A stretch of 63,234 nucleotides of DNA from an uncultured Clostridia bacterium. GTDB lineage: Bacteria; Bacillota; Clostridia; Oscillospirales; Acutalibacteraceae. Positions 36,638-46,045 of the stretch are shown here, in pieces (the stretch's first letter is position 1; the number at the start of each line of letters is the position of its first letter). Under the pieces are notes generated by a model, which saw only the letters and a list, made by a program, of their open reading frames with translations, did not search any database and was not told the DNA's origin. Both the position numbers and the translations under genes were made by a program. The DNA is taken from the NCBI GenBank assembly GCA_947628665.1, contig CANRAU010000012.1, positions 1 to 63,234 of the forward strand, written 5' to 3'.

Positions 36638-37330
36638 TTAGGAAATCGTTGACGGGATATAGCTTTCAATCAAACGGACGATCTGCGAAGCGTCCACCGC
36701 CTGTGCGAAAGTCCCGCCGATGCGCGGGGCGAGAAGCAGGAGAATCGCAGAGACGACAAATACCAGCACCGCGCCCTTGATCGCACCAAACACGCCGCCG
36801 AACACCGCGTTGACCGTGCCGACAATCGGCAGCTTAAAGGCTTTCGCAAGTAGCCTCGCAAGTCGTTGCAGCAAAGCGCTCAAAACCGCAAACAGCAGCA
36901 GGAAAAATACGGAGGTCAACACCCCGATACAGGCGGGTCGCGCGATTTGGGCGTTCAGATCCGCCGCCGCGTTTGCAGGCGTGTAGTTGCCCGACGCCAT
37001 TTGCTTGGTGATCAACGATATATCGCCTTCGGAATTTTCAAGAAAATCCTTTGCGAATCCGGGCAGACTGTCTATCACCAAAGCGGCCGTTTTGGAAGCG
37101 GTGGCATTTTGGTTTTCCTCGAGCTTCTGTTCGAGCGTCGTCTCCACCCGTTCGGAAAACAGGGCGTCATAGCACCCTTTCGCCAAAGGCGTTGAAAACT
37201 GCGCCGCCAAGACCAATGCAAGTACGAACGCAACGACGTCCAGCACCGTCCGCACAATGCCCTTTTTGGCGGAAACACCTATCGCCGCCAAAAATATGAT
37301 CAGTAAAATCAAATCGATCGCATACTGCAT
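36638..37330 (-). CDS. CvpA-family membrane protein
   Basis: This 230-residue protein has the N-terminal CvpA helix pair (IDLILLIIFLAAIGVSAKKG and TVLDVVAFVLALVLA) and further hydrophobic segments near 140 and 175-200 with the VGTVNAVFGGVFGAIKGAVL motif. CvpA proteins are linked to colicin V export and to envelope stress in other bacteria, but the biochemical role is unclear. It is 22 bp upstream of pgsA in the same operon. Confidence 0.85.
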   Translation of the reverse strand: MQYAIDLILLIIFLAAIGVSAKKGIVRTVLDVVAFVLALVLAAQFSTPLAKGCYDALFSERVETTLEQKLEENQNATASKTAALVIDSLPGFAKDFLENSEGDISLITKQMASGNYTPANAAADLNAQIARPACIGVLTSVFFLLLFAVLSALLQRLARLLAKAFKLPIVGTVNAVFGGVFGAIKGAVLVFVVSAILLLLAPRIGGTFAQAVDASQIVRLIESYIPSTIS

Positions 37331-37383
37331 ACAAGCGCCTCCTGTACCTCTATTGTACCGTATCTTTGCCGATGTGGCAAGCG

Positions 37384-38634
37384 TTATTCCGTATTCGCGA
37401 CGGTTTTATCGGTCGTATCGGTATCGTCAACAGCTTTTTCCGTTGTCTCGGCGATCCCGACCGTCTTAAAGCATTTTATGCTGCTCATGGCATAAACATA
37501 AGTGTTTTGGCCATCCGTGAAGGGTTTTATACAATCCGCATCCACAGGCGTTTTGCCGACCAGCTGCCCCTTGTGGTTATAGTTGTACAAAAAGCTGTCG
37601 GTCAAAACGGACATATGCCCCGAATCGCACGAAATGCCCCGAACGCTTTCGGAAAGCTCGGTCTCAAACAGCATTTTGCCCTTGCGGTCATACAGGCGCA
37701 GGATTTTGGAGGCCGTGCTGCCGTATTTGGAAAACGCCGCAGCGGTAAAATGGCTGTCATCCGAATAGACATGGGAAAGGGTGTTGAGCGAAAGATCCTC
37801 TTCCAAAACTTTCTCGGCGTCATCCACAACGGTAAAGACGCTTTCGCCCGTAATGAGCAGACGGTGACCCGAGAGAAAATACACGCCCGAAATGGCGGTG
37901 TTGTATTCAAAAGATGCGACAGGCTCGGCCTTGTCAAAATCGAAAATATGCACCTTGGAATACAGTTCGCCGTTTTTTGCGCCGATCGCGGACACCGCCG
38001 CGCGCTTGCCGTTGTCCGAAAGACTGACGGCGACGATGTTTTCCGACGCGCAATTCCATTGGAACACCTCGGTCTGACGGCGGTTATAGACCGTCAGCGC
38101 GCTTTGCGACTGCGCGCCGCGCGATGCGATCGCCACGCTGCCGTCCTTGCCGATCGCGCCCGTCAAGAGCCGCTGCGGAAAATTGCCCTCATACAGCACC
38201 TTGGTTTTGGAAAGGATGCGATAGCCGGTTTCGCCGACGTCCAAAAGCAACACGCGGCCGCCCGCAGTATAAGCAACAGGCGATGAAAAGCTATGCTGCG
38301 TACTGCCGAGCTGACGGGCGGTAGAATCCAGCGAAAAGGTGGAGTCCTCGCCGAGTACGAACAGATCCGAACCAATCGTCCGAACGTCGCGAACACCCGT
38401 GCTCTCTAAAAAGTACGGGTAGCCGTCGCCACTTTTTGCGCCCGAAACGAGCGTATCGAAATAGTCGCTGACGCTCGAAAATGTGACGTTGCCGAAGCGC
38501 TGCGCGGCAATCACCACAAGCACCAAAAGCACCGCGATGATGCTTACGGTCTTGAATACCGCGATCAGGCGTTCCTGCCCTTTTCTGCGCCCGCTCTTTT
38601 GGGGCGCGGTGTCCTTTTTCTCTTGCACAGCCAT
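37384..38634 (-). CDS. DUF5711 family membrane-anchored beta-propeller-like protein
   Basis: The 416-residue protein has a basic N-terminus, one transmembrane helix (about 27-45, TVSIIAVLLVLVVIAAQRF) and an extracellular region of repeated beta strands with KVLYEGNFP, SDNGKRAAVSAIG and RLYDRKGKMLFE motifs resembling WD/PQQ-like blades. In clostridia such DUF5711 proteins often lie beside cvpA, as here. No catalytic residues are visible. A structural or sensing role at the cell surface is inference. Confidence 0.78.
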   Translation of the reverse strand: MAVQEKKDTAPQKSGRRKGQERLIAVFKTVSIIAVLLVLVVIAAQRFGNVTFSSVSDYFDTLVSGAKSGDGYPYFLESTGVRDVRTIGSDLFVLGEDSTFSLDSTARQLGSTQHSFSSPVAYTAGGRVLLLDVGETGYRILSKTKVLYEGNFPQRLLTGAIGKDGSVAIASRGAQSQSALTVYNRRQTEVFQWNCASENIVAVSLSDNGKRAAVSAIGAKNGELYSKVHIFDFDKAEPVASFEYNTAISGVYFLSGHRLLITGESVFTVVDDAEKVLEEDLSLNTLSHVYSDDSHFTAAAFSKYGSTASKILRLYDRKGKMLFETELSESVRGISCDSGHMSVLTDSFLYNYNHKGQLVGKTPVDADCIKPFTDGQNTYVYAMSSIKCFKTVGIAETTEKAVDDTDTTDKTVANTE

Positions 38635-38650
38635 TGCTTTTCACCCACTG

Positions 38651-39403
38651 TTATTTGCTGTATACGGGCGGATACGCCACCCGATCCAAGTATAACCCCT
38701 GCGGCGGCGCGGTCACGCCCGCCCCGGTGCGATCCCGACTTTCCAAAATCGCGGGAATGGAATCTTGCTCCAGTACGCCGTCGTGGATATCGAGGAGCGT
38801 ACCGACCATAATGCGCACCATGTGATAAAGAAAACCGTTCCCCTCTGTCGTAAAAATCACCAAATCGCCGTTCTTTTGCACATCGGCACGGCGAATTTCA
38901 CGCACTTTATCCTCCACTTCGCTTTTGGACGCACAAAAGGCCGAAAAATCGTGTACCCCTAAAAAGTCCTGTGCCTGCGCGTTTAACAGCGCAACGTCCA
39001 AGGCGCGGGGAATATGATACGCGCGGTTTTCATAAAACGGATCGCGCACCGCGCTGTTCAAAATGCAGTATCGATACGTCTTGCCCGTGCAGTCGTACCG
39101 CGCGTGAAACGCTAAGGGTACTTCGCGACAGGCGGTCACCGCAATATCGCGCGGCAGCACCGCGTTGAGCGCGGTTTGCAGCTTTTGGGGCGGCATTTCC
39201 TTTTCGGTGCGCAGATTGCAGCAAAACATATTCGCGTGTACCTGTGCGTCCGTTCGGCTGCATCCGATCACGTTTTCCCGTATGCCGAGAATGCGTTCCA
39301 CGGCGTTTTGCAGAGTCTCCTGCACGCTGACGGCGTTTTTCTGCACCTGCCAGCCGTGATAGTTCGTGCCGTCGAACCGCAAGGTCAAAAGATAGTTTTT
39401 CAC
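38651..39403 (-). CDS. truA: tRNA pseudouridine synthase A (positions 38-40)
   Basis: The 250-residue enzyme has the TruA start MKNYLLTLRFDGTNYHGWQ, the catalytic Asp in GCSRTDAQVHA and the FCASKSEVEDKVREI and GNGFLYHMVRIMVGTL motifs. I choose the GTG at 39403 because the family starts here. Codons upstream lack a ribosome site, but a short upstream ORF with its own site ends one base before this GTG, so translation is probably coupled. A TTG at 39442 is an alternative start. Confidence 0.92.
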   Translation of the reverse strand: MKNYLLTLRFDGTNYHGWQVQKNAVSVQETLQNAVERILGIRENVIGCSRTDAQVHANMFCCNLRTEKEMPPQKLQTALNAVLPRDIAVTACREVPLAFHARYDCTGKTYRYCILNSAVRDPFYENRAYHIPRALDVALLNAQAQDFLGVHDFSAFCASKSEVEDKVREIRRADVQKNGDLVIFTTEGNGFLYHMVRIMVGTLLDIHDGVLEQDSIPAILESRDRTGAGVTAPPQGLYLDRVAYPPVYSK

Positions 39404-39404
39404 G

Positions 39405-39452
39405 TCAACGCCATGCGATACCAAAGCCGCACAAAATGCCAAACGTCTGCAT
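39405..39452 (-). CDS. 15-codon upstream ORF probably coupled to truA
   Basis: An ATG at 39452 follows GAAAGGA at good spacing and encodes a 15-residue peptide (MQTFGILCGFGIAWR). Its TGA at 39405-39407 is one base from the truA GTG. The peptide itself shows no motif. Its likely role is to deliver ribosomes to a start codon that has no Shine-Dalgarno of its own. Confidence 0.4.
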   Translation of the reverse strand: MQTFGILCGFGIAWR

Positions 39453-39489
39453 TTTATACGCGTACCGTTCCTTTCGCTTTGTTCAATAA

Positions 39490-39605
39490 GGGGCTTGCCC
39501 CGTCATGAAACGTGGCAAGGTGCGGCAACAGCCGCACGGAGGAATCAGAAAGGGATTGTATCCCCTCCTGATTCCAAAATGGAACCCGCCGCCTATAGTG
39601 GCGGG
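39490..39605. repeat. Cluster of four inverted repeats between ecfT and truA
   Basis: Four hairpins lie within 116 bp: GGGGC/GCCCC at 39490-39501, TGCGGC/GCCGCA at 39521-39536, GGAATCAG/CTGATTCC at 39541-39575 with an inner GGGA/TCCC, and CCCGCC/GGCGGG at 39585-39605. None has a clear T-run. The block looks like a dispersed repetitive element or a structured spacer RNA rather than a gene. Confidence 0.6.
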
Positions 39606-39621
39606 GGACATCTTGCCTAAG

Positions 39622-40437
39622 TTATATGACTGCGGGCAACAGCCGATTGGCAACCGCAATTCCCGCGACGCAAACGGCTGTAACCAAAAATACGATGTAA
39701 TCCCGCGCGCGAAGCCGCATGACCCGCAGGCGAGTTCTCCCCTCGCCGCCCCGATAGCAACGGCATTCCATGGCGAACGCCAAATCGTAGGCACGCGTGA
39801 ACGCGCTGACAAACAAGGGGACAAATACGGGAATGAGCGCTTTGCCGCGCTGCACGATCCCGCCCGTGTCCAAATCCGCGCCGCGCGCCTTCTGCGCGGA
39901 CATGATCTTATCGACCTCATCAATGAGCGTCGGGATAAAGCGGAGCGCGATCGTCATCATCATGGCAATGGAATGGACGTTGATATGCACGCGCTTGAGC
40001 GGGGAAAACAGCCGCTCGATGGCGTCGGTCAAGAGCGTCGGCGACGTCGTATAGGTCAGCAGCGCGCTCGCCGTCACCAAAGCGATAATGCGAACCGTCG
40101 TAAACAGCGCCATGAACACGCCGCCTGTGGTAAGCTTGAATTTGCCGAGTTCCCAAAGCACCGTTCCGTCCGAGTTATAGAAAATCTGCAAAACCGATGT
40201 GATACAGACCAAAATGACGATGGGCTTCAGGCTTTTTAAAATCATGCGCACGGAAATGCGCGACAGCAGCACCGAAACAAGCAGATACGCGACAAGAATG
40301 CCCAAAGAAACAAAGTTCTTGCACAGAAAGATCAAAAGGATGTACACAAAAGTCAACACGAGCTTTGCGCGCGGGTCGAGCTTATGCACAAGGGAATTGC
40401 CCGGAAAATACTGCCCGATGGTAATGTCCTTGATCAC
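39622..40437 (-). CDS. ecfT: ECF transporter transmembrane protein EcfT (shared module)
   Basis: The 271-residue membrane protein has the typical EcfT start (IGQYFPGNSLVHKLDPRAKL) and multiple helices. Its two cytoplasmic coupling regions are recognisable: MSAQKARGADLDTGG and AFAMECRCYRGGEGRTRL. No S component is nearby, so this is a group-II module able to serve several S proteins encoded elsewhere. It overlaps ecfA2 by 4 bp. Confidence 0.94.
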   Translation of the reverse strand: MIKDITIGQYFPGNSLVHKLDPRAKLVLTFVYILLIFLCKNFVSLGILVAYLLVSVLLSRISVRMILKSLKPIVILVCITSVLQIFYNSDGTVLWELGKFKLTTGGVFMALFTTVRIIALVTASALLTYTTSPTLLTDAIERLFSPLKRVHINVHSIAMMMTIALRFIPTLIDEVDKIMSAQKARGADLDTGGIVQRGKALIPVFVPLFVSAFTRAYDLAFAMECRCYRGGEGRTRLRVMRLRARDYIVFLVTAVCVAGIAVANRLLPAVI

Positions 40438-41300
40438 GCAGTTCCCCCCTTTTCGAAAAAAAGCCGCAAAAGCTCCCGCTTGGCCTGTGCAAGTGTGTAA
40501 ATATCGGTACGCACCGATACGCCGCTTGCCTGCAAGCGAAGAAAAATCTTGGTCAGCTGCGGCACGTCCAGTCCCATGGAAACGAGCTTGTCAACCTGCC
40601 GAAACACCTCGTCCACCGTGCCGCCCAGCACGTTTTGCCCGTGATCCATCACGAGAATGCGCGAAGCGAAGCTCGCCACGTCGTCCATGCTGTGCGATAC
40701 CACAAGCACCGTGCTGCCGGTGGACAGACCGTACTTGCAGATCATATCGGTGATGCGATCCCGACCGCGCGGGTCAAGCCCCGCCGTCGGTTCGTCCAAA
40801 ATCAAAATTTCGGGCTGCATGGCCATCACGCCCGCAATCGCAACGCGTCGTTTTTCACCGCCGGACAAATCAAAGGGCGATTTATCCATCCAATCCGAGC
40901 GAATTTCCAAAAATTCGGCGGCGCGCTGCACACGCTCACGAATTTCGGTCTCGTTCAGCCCCATGTTACGCGGGCCGAAGGCGATATCTTTATAGACCGT
41001 GCTTTCAAACAGCTGATATTCGGGATACTGAAAGCAAAGCCCCACCCGAAAACGCGCGGCACGGGTGGCTTCTTTGGAAGCGTGGATGTCCTCGCCGCCG
41101 AGCAGCACTTTCCCCGAAGTCGGCTTTAAAAGCCCGTTGAGATGCTGCATCAGCGTGCTTTTGCCCGAACCCGTATGGCCGATCACGCCGACGAGTTCGC
41201 CTTTTTCTATGGAAATGTTGACGTTTTTCAGCGCCTCGATACGAAAGGGTGTCCCCTCGCCGTACACATAGGTCAGATTTTGCGTTTCAAGAATGGGCAT
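40434..41300 (-). CDS. ecfA2: ECF transporter ATPase EcfA2
   Basis: The 288-residue ATPase has Walker A GHTGSGKSTL, the Q-loop region CFQYPEYQLFESTVY, signature LSGGEKRRVAIAG and Walker B ILILDEPTAGLDP. The YPEYQLF form of the Q loop is usual for the A2 subunit. The ATG at 41300 is chosen over upstream codons because it starts the conserved MPILETQNLTYVYG; it overlaps ecfA1 by 14 bp. Confidence 0.94.
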   Translation of the reverse strand: MPILETQNLTYVYGEGTPFRIEALKNVNISIEKGELVGVIGHTGSGKSTLMQHLNGLLKPTSGKVLLGGEDIHASKEATRAARFRVGLCFQYPEYQLFESTVYKDIAFGPRNMGLNETEIRERVQRAAEFLEIRSDWMDKSPFDLSGGEKRRVAIAGVMAMQPEILILDEPTAGLDPRGRDRITDMICKYGLSTGSTVLVVSHSMDDVASFASRILVMDHGQNVLGGTVDEVFRQVDKLVSMGLDVPQLTKIFLRLQASGVSVRTDIYTLAQAKRELLRLFFEKGGTA

Positions 41301-42159
41301 GGGTCTTTTTCTCCAGCAAATTGTGTATCGAATCCGCAAATTCCTCTGCGGTCAAAACCGTTTTCGGAATCGGGACGCCTTGCGAACGCAGTTCGCTTGC
41401 AAGCTGCGCGGCCATCGGCACATCTAAGCCAACGCGTTTGAGCGTGTCCGCCTTTTGGAACACGTCCTGCGGTGTGCCGTCCAACAAAATCTTCGCGTGA
41501 TCCATAACGACCACGCGGTCGGCCGTGGCGGCTTCTTCCATAAAATGGGTGATGAACACAACGGTCATGCCCATTTCGCGATTGAGCTTGCGTATCGTGG
41601 CCATGACCTCGGCGCGTCCCTGCGGGTCGAGCATGGCGGTGGGTTCGTCCAGCACCAGGCATTCGGGGCGCATGGCGATCATCCCTGCGATGGCCACGCG
41701 CTGCTTTTGCCCTCCCGACAGCTTATGCGGCTCGTGAAAACGGTAATCGTACATACCGACCGCCCGAAGCGCGTCGTCCACACGCGTGCGGATCTCCTCC
41801 GGCGGGACGCCCAAATTTTCCGGGCCGAAAGCGACGTCCTCCTCCACGATAGACGCGACGATCTGATTGTCGGGGTTCTGAAATACCGCCCCGACCGTAC
41901 AGCGAATGTCATAGGAGCGCGATTCGTCGGCCGTGTCCATGCCGTTGACAAGCACTTTGCCGCTTTCGGGTATCAAAATGGAATTGGAGAGTTTCGCAAG
42001 CGTGGACTTGCCCGAGCCGTTCGCTCCAAGGACAGCCACGAACTCCCCCTTTTGGATCGTCAACGATACGTCGTCTACGCAAAAAGGCAGTTTGGCCTCG
42101 TTCTCGTCCGCGTCATAGCGAAAACAGACATTATGAAATTCGAGAATGTTTTCCGACAT
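41287..42159 (-). CDS. ecfA1: ECF transporter ATPase EcfA1
   Basis: This 290-residue ATPase has Walker A GANGSGKSTLAK, Q loop FQNPDNQIVAS, signature LSGGQKQRVAIAG and Walker B CLVLDEPTAMLDP. The NPDNQ Q loop is typical of the A1 subunit. It pairs with EcfA2 to power EcfT-S complexes. It follows the methyltransferase gene by 9 bp and overlaps ecfA2. Confidence 0.94.
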   Translation of the reverse strand: MSENILEFHNVCFRYDADENEAKLPFCVDDVSLTIQKGEFVAVLGANGSGKSTLAKLSNSILIPESGKVLVNGMDTADESRSYDIRCTVGAVFQNPDNQIVASIVEEDVAFGPENLGVPPEEIRTRVDDALRAVGMYDYRFHEPHKLSGGQKQRVAIAGMIAMRPECLVLDEPTAMLDPQGRAEVMATIRKLNREMGMTVVFITHFMEEAATADRVVVMDHAKILLDGTPQDVFQKADTLKRVGLDVPMAAQLASELRSQGVPIPKTVLTAEEFADSIHNLLEKKTHAHS

Positions 42160-42168
42160 AATGATTCC

Positions 42169-43032
42169 TTACCGTTTCCAAATTGCGGTCGCGCCGCAGG
42201 GCAAAACCATACCGCTTTGCATGACGGGCAAGCCGATCTCGTCGCTCTCGACCGTGCCGCCGAAATGCGGACAGATCGTCGCGCCCAAAATATACTGCAT
42301 GACCGCCGGAGACAGCCCCGTGGTATACGAATTGAGCAGTACGGCGATGGGGTTTTCGGACAATACGTCTTTGCACTTTTGCACAAAGTCGTATACCTCG
42401 TTTTCGAGCTTCCAGACTTCGCCGCCCGGCCCTCTGCCGTAAGAGGGCGGATCCATAATCAAAATATCGTACCGATTGCCGCGCCGAATTTCGCGCTGTA
42501 CGAATTTGATGCAGTCATCGACGATCCACCGAACCGATCTGTCCTGCACGCCGCTCGCCGCAGCGTTTTCCTTCGCCCACTGCACCATGCCTTTGGAAGC
42601 GTCCACATGCACGACCTGCGCGCCCGCCTTTAGGGCGGACACCGTGGCCGCGCCCGTATAGGCGAATAAATTCAGTACCCGCACAGGCCGCCCCGCCGAG
42701 CGGATCAATGCTGCGGTATAATCCCAGTTGACCGCCTGCTCGGGGAACACGCCCGTATGCTTAAAGCCCATGGTTTTGACCCGAAAACGCAAATCCCGAT
42801 ACGAGATTTCCCAGTGTTCGGGAACGCGGTTGCGCACCTCCCAATGCCCGCCGCCCGTATTGGAGCGGCGGTAGACGGCGTCCGCCTGAAACCAGAGCGG
42901 ATGGGTTTTCGGCGTATGCCAAATGACCTGCGGGTCGGGTCGAATGAGCGTGACCTGCCCCCAGCGCTCCAGACGTTCGCCGTCGGAGCAGTCGATCAGC
43001 TCATAGTCGCGCCAGTCGGATGAAAATCGCAT
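42169..43032 (-). CDS. Class I SAM-dependent methyltransferase, RlmI/RlmK-like
   Basis: The 287-residue protein has a Rossmann SAM-binding region (VLNLFAYTGAATVSALKAGA) and the catalytic-type motif MDPPSYGRGPGG, in the style of rRNA cytosine methyltransferases related to RlmI, but without the N-terminal PUA domain. A long N-terminal segment (about 1-110) precedes the SAM fold. It abuts glmM with no gap. The RNA target is inference. Confidence 0.87.
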   Translation of the reverse strand: MRFSSDWRDYELIDCSDGERLERWGQVTLIRPDPQVIWHTPKTHPLWFQADAVYRRSNTGGGHWEVRNRVPEHWEISYRDLRFRVKTMGFKHTGVFPEQAVNWDYTAALIRSAGRPVRVLNLFAYTGAATVSALKAGAQVVHVDASKGMVQWAKENAAASGVQDRSVRWIVDDCIKFVQREIRRGNRYDILIMDPPSYGRGPGGEVWKLENEVYDFVQKCKDVLSENPIAVLLNSYTTGLSPAVMQYILGATICPHFGGTVESDEIGLPVMQSGMVLPCGATAIWKR

Positions 43033-44382
43033 TTATACTAACCTTTCCCGAACGACTTCGGCAATCGTTTCACCGAGGATTTGAATTTTCTGTTGATCCT
43101 TACCCTCCAGCATCACGCGCACCAGAGGTTCTGTACCCGAAACGCGTACCAGCACGCGCCCGTCGTCGCCCAGTTCCTCTTCGGCGCGGGCGATGGCGTG
43201 CTTGATCTCCAAATCGCTTGTAAAGCGCACGCGCCCGTACTTCGATACACGGACGTTGATCAGCACCTGCGGATAAATTTCCATTTCGCCCGCCAGATCT
43301 TTGAGCGTCCTGCCCGTATGATGCAGTACATTCAGCACCTGCAGCGCGGAAAGCTGCCCATCGCCCGTTGTGGCGTGATCGAGAAAAATAATATGCCCCG
43401 ACTGTTCGCCGCCGATGGAATAGCCGTTTTCCAGCATATTCTCCAGCACATAGCGGTCTCCGACTTTGGTTTTCTCGCAGCGGATGCCGTTCTGTTCGCA
43501 GAACTTGAAAAAGCCCATATTGCTCATAACAGTGACGACGGCGGCGTTTCCGCGAAGCGTACCCTGCGCCTGCATATATTTTGCGCAAAGGGCGATGGTT
43601 CGGTCGCCGTCCACCAAATTCCCCTCGTGGTCGACCGCGAGCATACGGTCGGCGTCGCCGTCAAAGGCAAAGCCGATGTCACAGCCGTTTTCCAATACGC
43701 AGCGCTGCAGAGATTCCATATGCGTAGAACCGCAATGGTCGTTGATGTTCACACCGTCGGGCGCGTCATGGATGACCACGCAGGAAGCCCCCAGCGATTC
43801 AAAAACCGTTTTTGCCGACACACTTGCCGAACCGTTGGCGCAGTCCAGGGCGATTTTCATGCCGTCGCAACGCATATCGACCGTCGAGAGCAGATGGCGG
43901 ATATAATCCTCCACCGCGTGTTCGGCGCGGGTGATCCTGCCCACGTCTCCGCCCACCGTGACGGGCGGCACTTTGGCTTCATCCAAAATTATGGCTTCGA
44001 TCTCATTTTCCAGCTCATCGGGCAGCTTATAACCCGTGGACTGGAAAATTTTGATGCCGTTGTACTCGCAGGGGTTATGAGAAGCGGAGATCATCACACC
44101 CGCGTCATAGCCATAAGCCCGAACGAGATACGCGACGGCAGGCGTTGGCAAAACGCCCAGCAGCAGTACGTCCGCGCCCACGGAGCAAAGCCCCGCCGCA
44201 ATGGCGGATTCAAGCATTTCACCCGAAGCGCGGGTATCCATGCCGATCATAACCTTCGGGCGGTGCGACAAATTCTCGGTCAGCACCATAGCCGCCGCAC
44301 GGCCGATCTGCATGGACAATTCACAAGTGATCTCTTTATTGGCGACGCCGCGCGCGCCGTCTGTTCCGAATAATCTACCCAT
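43033..44382 (-). CDS. glmM: Phosphoglucosamine mutase
   Basis: The 449-residue enzyme interconverts glucosamine-6- and -1-phosphate for UDP-GlcNAc and peptidoglycan synthesis. The phosphoserine loop MISASHNPCEYNGIK, the metal loop DGDADR and the sugar loop GEQSGHI are intact. The frame extends 30 codons upstream, but the ATG at 44382 begins the family start MGRLFGTDGARG and follows AAGAGGAATC. It lies 16 bp after ruvB. Confidence 0.96.
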   Translation of the reverse strand: MGRLFGTDGARGVANKEITCELSMQIGRAAAMVLTENLSHRPKVMIGMDTRASGEMLESAIAAGLCSVGADVLLLGVLPTPAVAYLVRAYGYDAGVMISASHNPCEYNGIKIFQSTGYKLPDELENEIEAIILDEAKVPPVTVGGDVGRITRAEHAVEDYIRHLLSTVDMRCDGMKIALDCANGSASVSAKTVFESLGASCVVIHDAPDGVNINDHCGSTHMESLQRCVLENGCDIGFAFDGDADRMLAVDHEGNLVDGDRTIALCAKYMQAQGTLRGNAAVVTVMSNMGFFKFCEQNGIRCEKTKVGDRYVLENMLENGYSIGGEQSGHIIFLDHATTGDGQLSALQVLNVLHHTGRTLKDLAGEMEIYPQVLINVRVSKYGRVRFTSDLEIKHAIARAEEELGDDGRVLVRVSGTEPLVRVMLEGKDQQKIQILGETIAEVVRERLV

Positions 44383-44398
44383 ATTGATTCCTCTTTTC

Positions 44399-45430
44399 TT
44401 ATGATAAATCCAACTGCTGCTGTCCGGGCATCGGTATCCCCAAATGCCGGTAGCCGAGCGGCGTGACCACACGCCCGCGCGGTGTTTTGGACAGAAACCC
44501 GATCTGCATCAAATACGGCTCGTAAACATCTTCGATCGTCACGGCTTCTTCCCCGATGGTCGCGGCGATGGTCTCTAAGCCCACAGGGCCGCCGTTGTAG
44601 TTGCGGATCATGGATGTTAAGAGCAGGCGGTCAACGGAATCGAGCCCCAACTCGTCGATCTCCATACGGCTGAGGGCGATTTTCGCGTTGTCGGCGGTAA
44701 TGACGCCGTTGCCCATGACCTCGGCAAAATCGCGCGCACGCTTGAGCAGGCGGTTGGCGATACGGGGCGTCCCACGGGAACGCGAAGCGATCTCCAACGC
44801 GCCCTCATCCTCAATGGCGATCCCGAGAATGCCCGCGCTGCGCCGAACGATTTGCGAGAGCTGCTCGGGCGTGTACATTTCCAGTCGCGCGATCACGCCG
44901 AAGCGATCCCGCAGCGGCGCGGTCAACTGCCCTGCGCGCGTCGTCGCGCCGACCAGCGTGAATTTCGGCAGATCCAAACGGATCGAACGCGCCGAAGGCC
45001 CTTTGCCGATGATGATGTCGAGGGCGTTATCCTCCATGGCGGGGTACAGGACTTCCTCCACGCTGCGCGACAGGCGGTGAATTTCATCGATGAACAACAC
45101 GTCGCCGTCGCCCAAATTGGTAAGCAGCGCGGCCAGATCGCCCGGCTTTTCGATGGCAGGGCCGGAGGTCACGCGAATCTGCACCTGCATTTCATTAGCG
45201 ATAATGCCCGCAAGCGTCGTTTTGCCGAGGCCCGGCGGGCCGTAAAGCAGAACGTGATCCAACTGCTCGCCGCGCCCTTTTGCGGCCTCAATATAGATTT
45301 TCAAATTTTCCTTTGCCTTTTCCTGCCCGATATACTCCCGCAGGGTCTTTGGGCGCAGAGACATTTCCAAATCGCTGTCGCTCTCTAAGAAATCCGGCGA
45401 AACGATGCGGTTTTCGTTCTCAAAATCCAT
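44399..45430 (-). CDS. ruvB: Holliday junction branch migration ATPase RuvB
   Basis: The 343-residue AAA+ motor has Walker [12 protein letters not shown], Walker [10 protein letters not shown], sensor-1 LVGATTRAG, and a C-terminal winged helix ([21 protein letters not shown]). With RuvA it drives branch migration of recombination junctions. It is 9 bp after ruvA in a ruvC-ruvA-ruvB order. Confidence 0.97.
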   Translation of the reverse strand: MDFENENRIVSPDFLESDSDLEMSLRPKTLREYIGQEKAKENLKIYIEAAKGRGEQLDHVLLYGPPGLGKTTLAGIIANEMQVQIRVTSGPAIEKPGDLAALLTNLGDGDVLFIDEIHRLSRSVEEVLYPAMEDNALDIIIGKGPSARSIRLDLPKFTLVGATTRAGQLTAPLRDRFGVIARLEMYTPEQLSQIVRRSAGILGIAIEDEGALEIASRSRGTPRIANRLLKRARDFAEVMGNGVITADNAKIALSRMEIDELGLDSVDRLLLTSMIRNYNGGPVGLETIAATIGEEAVTIEDVYEPYLMQIGFLSKTPRGRVVTPLGYRHLGIPMPGQQQLDLS

Positions 45431-45439
45431 ACCTTACAC

Positions 45440-46042
45440 CTACCTTGCGAGTCCTTTGAGCGCCTGCCGGATCAATTCCTCCACGGGCAGGCTGCCGTCC
45501 AGCTTGGAAACGGCCATAGCCGCTTCGCTCTGCGAGTAGCCGAGCATCGAGAGCGCACTGACCGCTTCCGATGCATTGCCGTCCGCAGAAGCCCGCCCCG
45601 CCGCTTCGATCTCGGGCGAATCTGCGGGCAGCACAAGCCCCTTTGCGACCTTGTCCTTTAACTCCAAAATCACGCGCTGCGCCAAACGTGATCCCACGCC
45701 CTGCGCGCGGGTGAGTGCCTTGCTGTCGCCCGTGCTTAACGCCAGCGCGAGCTTTTCGGGGCTTAGCTCCGACAGAATGGCGAGTGCGACCTTCGGCCCG
45801 ACGCCCGACACCGAGATCAGCAGCTTAAAGGAATCAAGCTCCTGCTGCGTGGAGAAGCCGAACAGATCGAGTGCGTCCTCGCGCACGTTCAAATACGTAT
45901 ACAGCGTCGCCGTACTGCCTTTTTCCGCAACTTTTTGGAGCGTTGTGCGCGTGGTATTGCAGTGAAACGCCACGCCGCCCGTTTCCAGGGCGACGGACTG
46001 CGCGTCAAAGTACACCACTTTTCCCGTAATCGAATAAAACAT
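45440..46042 (-). CDS. ruvA: Holliday junction DNA-binding protein RuvA
   Basis: The 200-residue protein has the three RuvA domains: an OB fold (MFYSITGKVVYFDAQ), two helix-hairpin-helix motifs (SVSGVGPKVALAILS and TRAQGVGSRLAQRVILEL), and a C-terminal UBA-like domain (SALSMLGYSQSEAAMAVSKL). It loads RuvB on four-way junctions. It begins 3 bp after ruvC. Confidence 0.97.
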   Translation of the reverse strand: MFYSITGKVVYFDAQSVALETGGVAFHCNTTRTTLQKVAEKGSTATLYTYLNVREDALDLFGFSTQQELDSFKLLISVSGVGPKVALAILSELSPEKLALALSTGDSKALTRAQGVGSRLAQRVILELKDKVAKGLVLPADSPEIEAAGRASADGNASEAVSALSMLGYSQSEAAMAVSKLDGSLPVEELIRQALKGLAR

Positions 46043-46045
46043 GGC

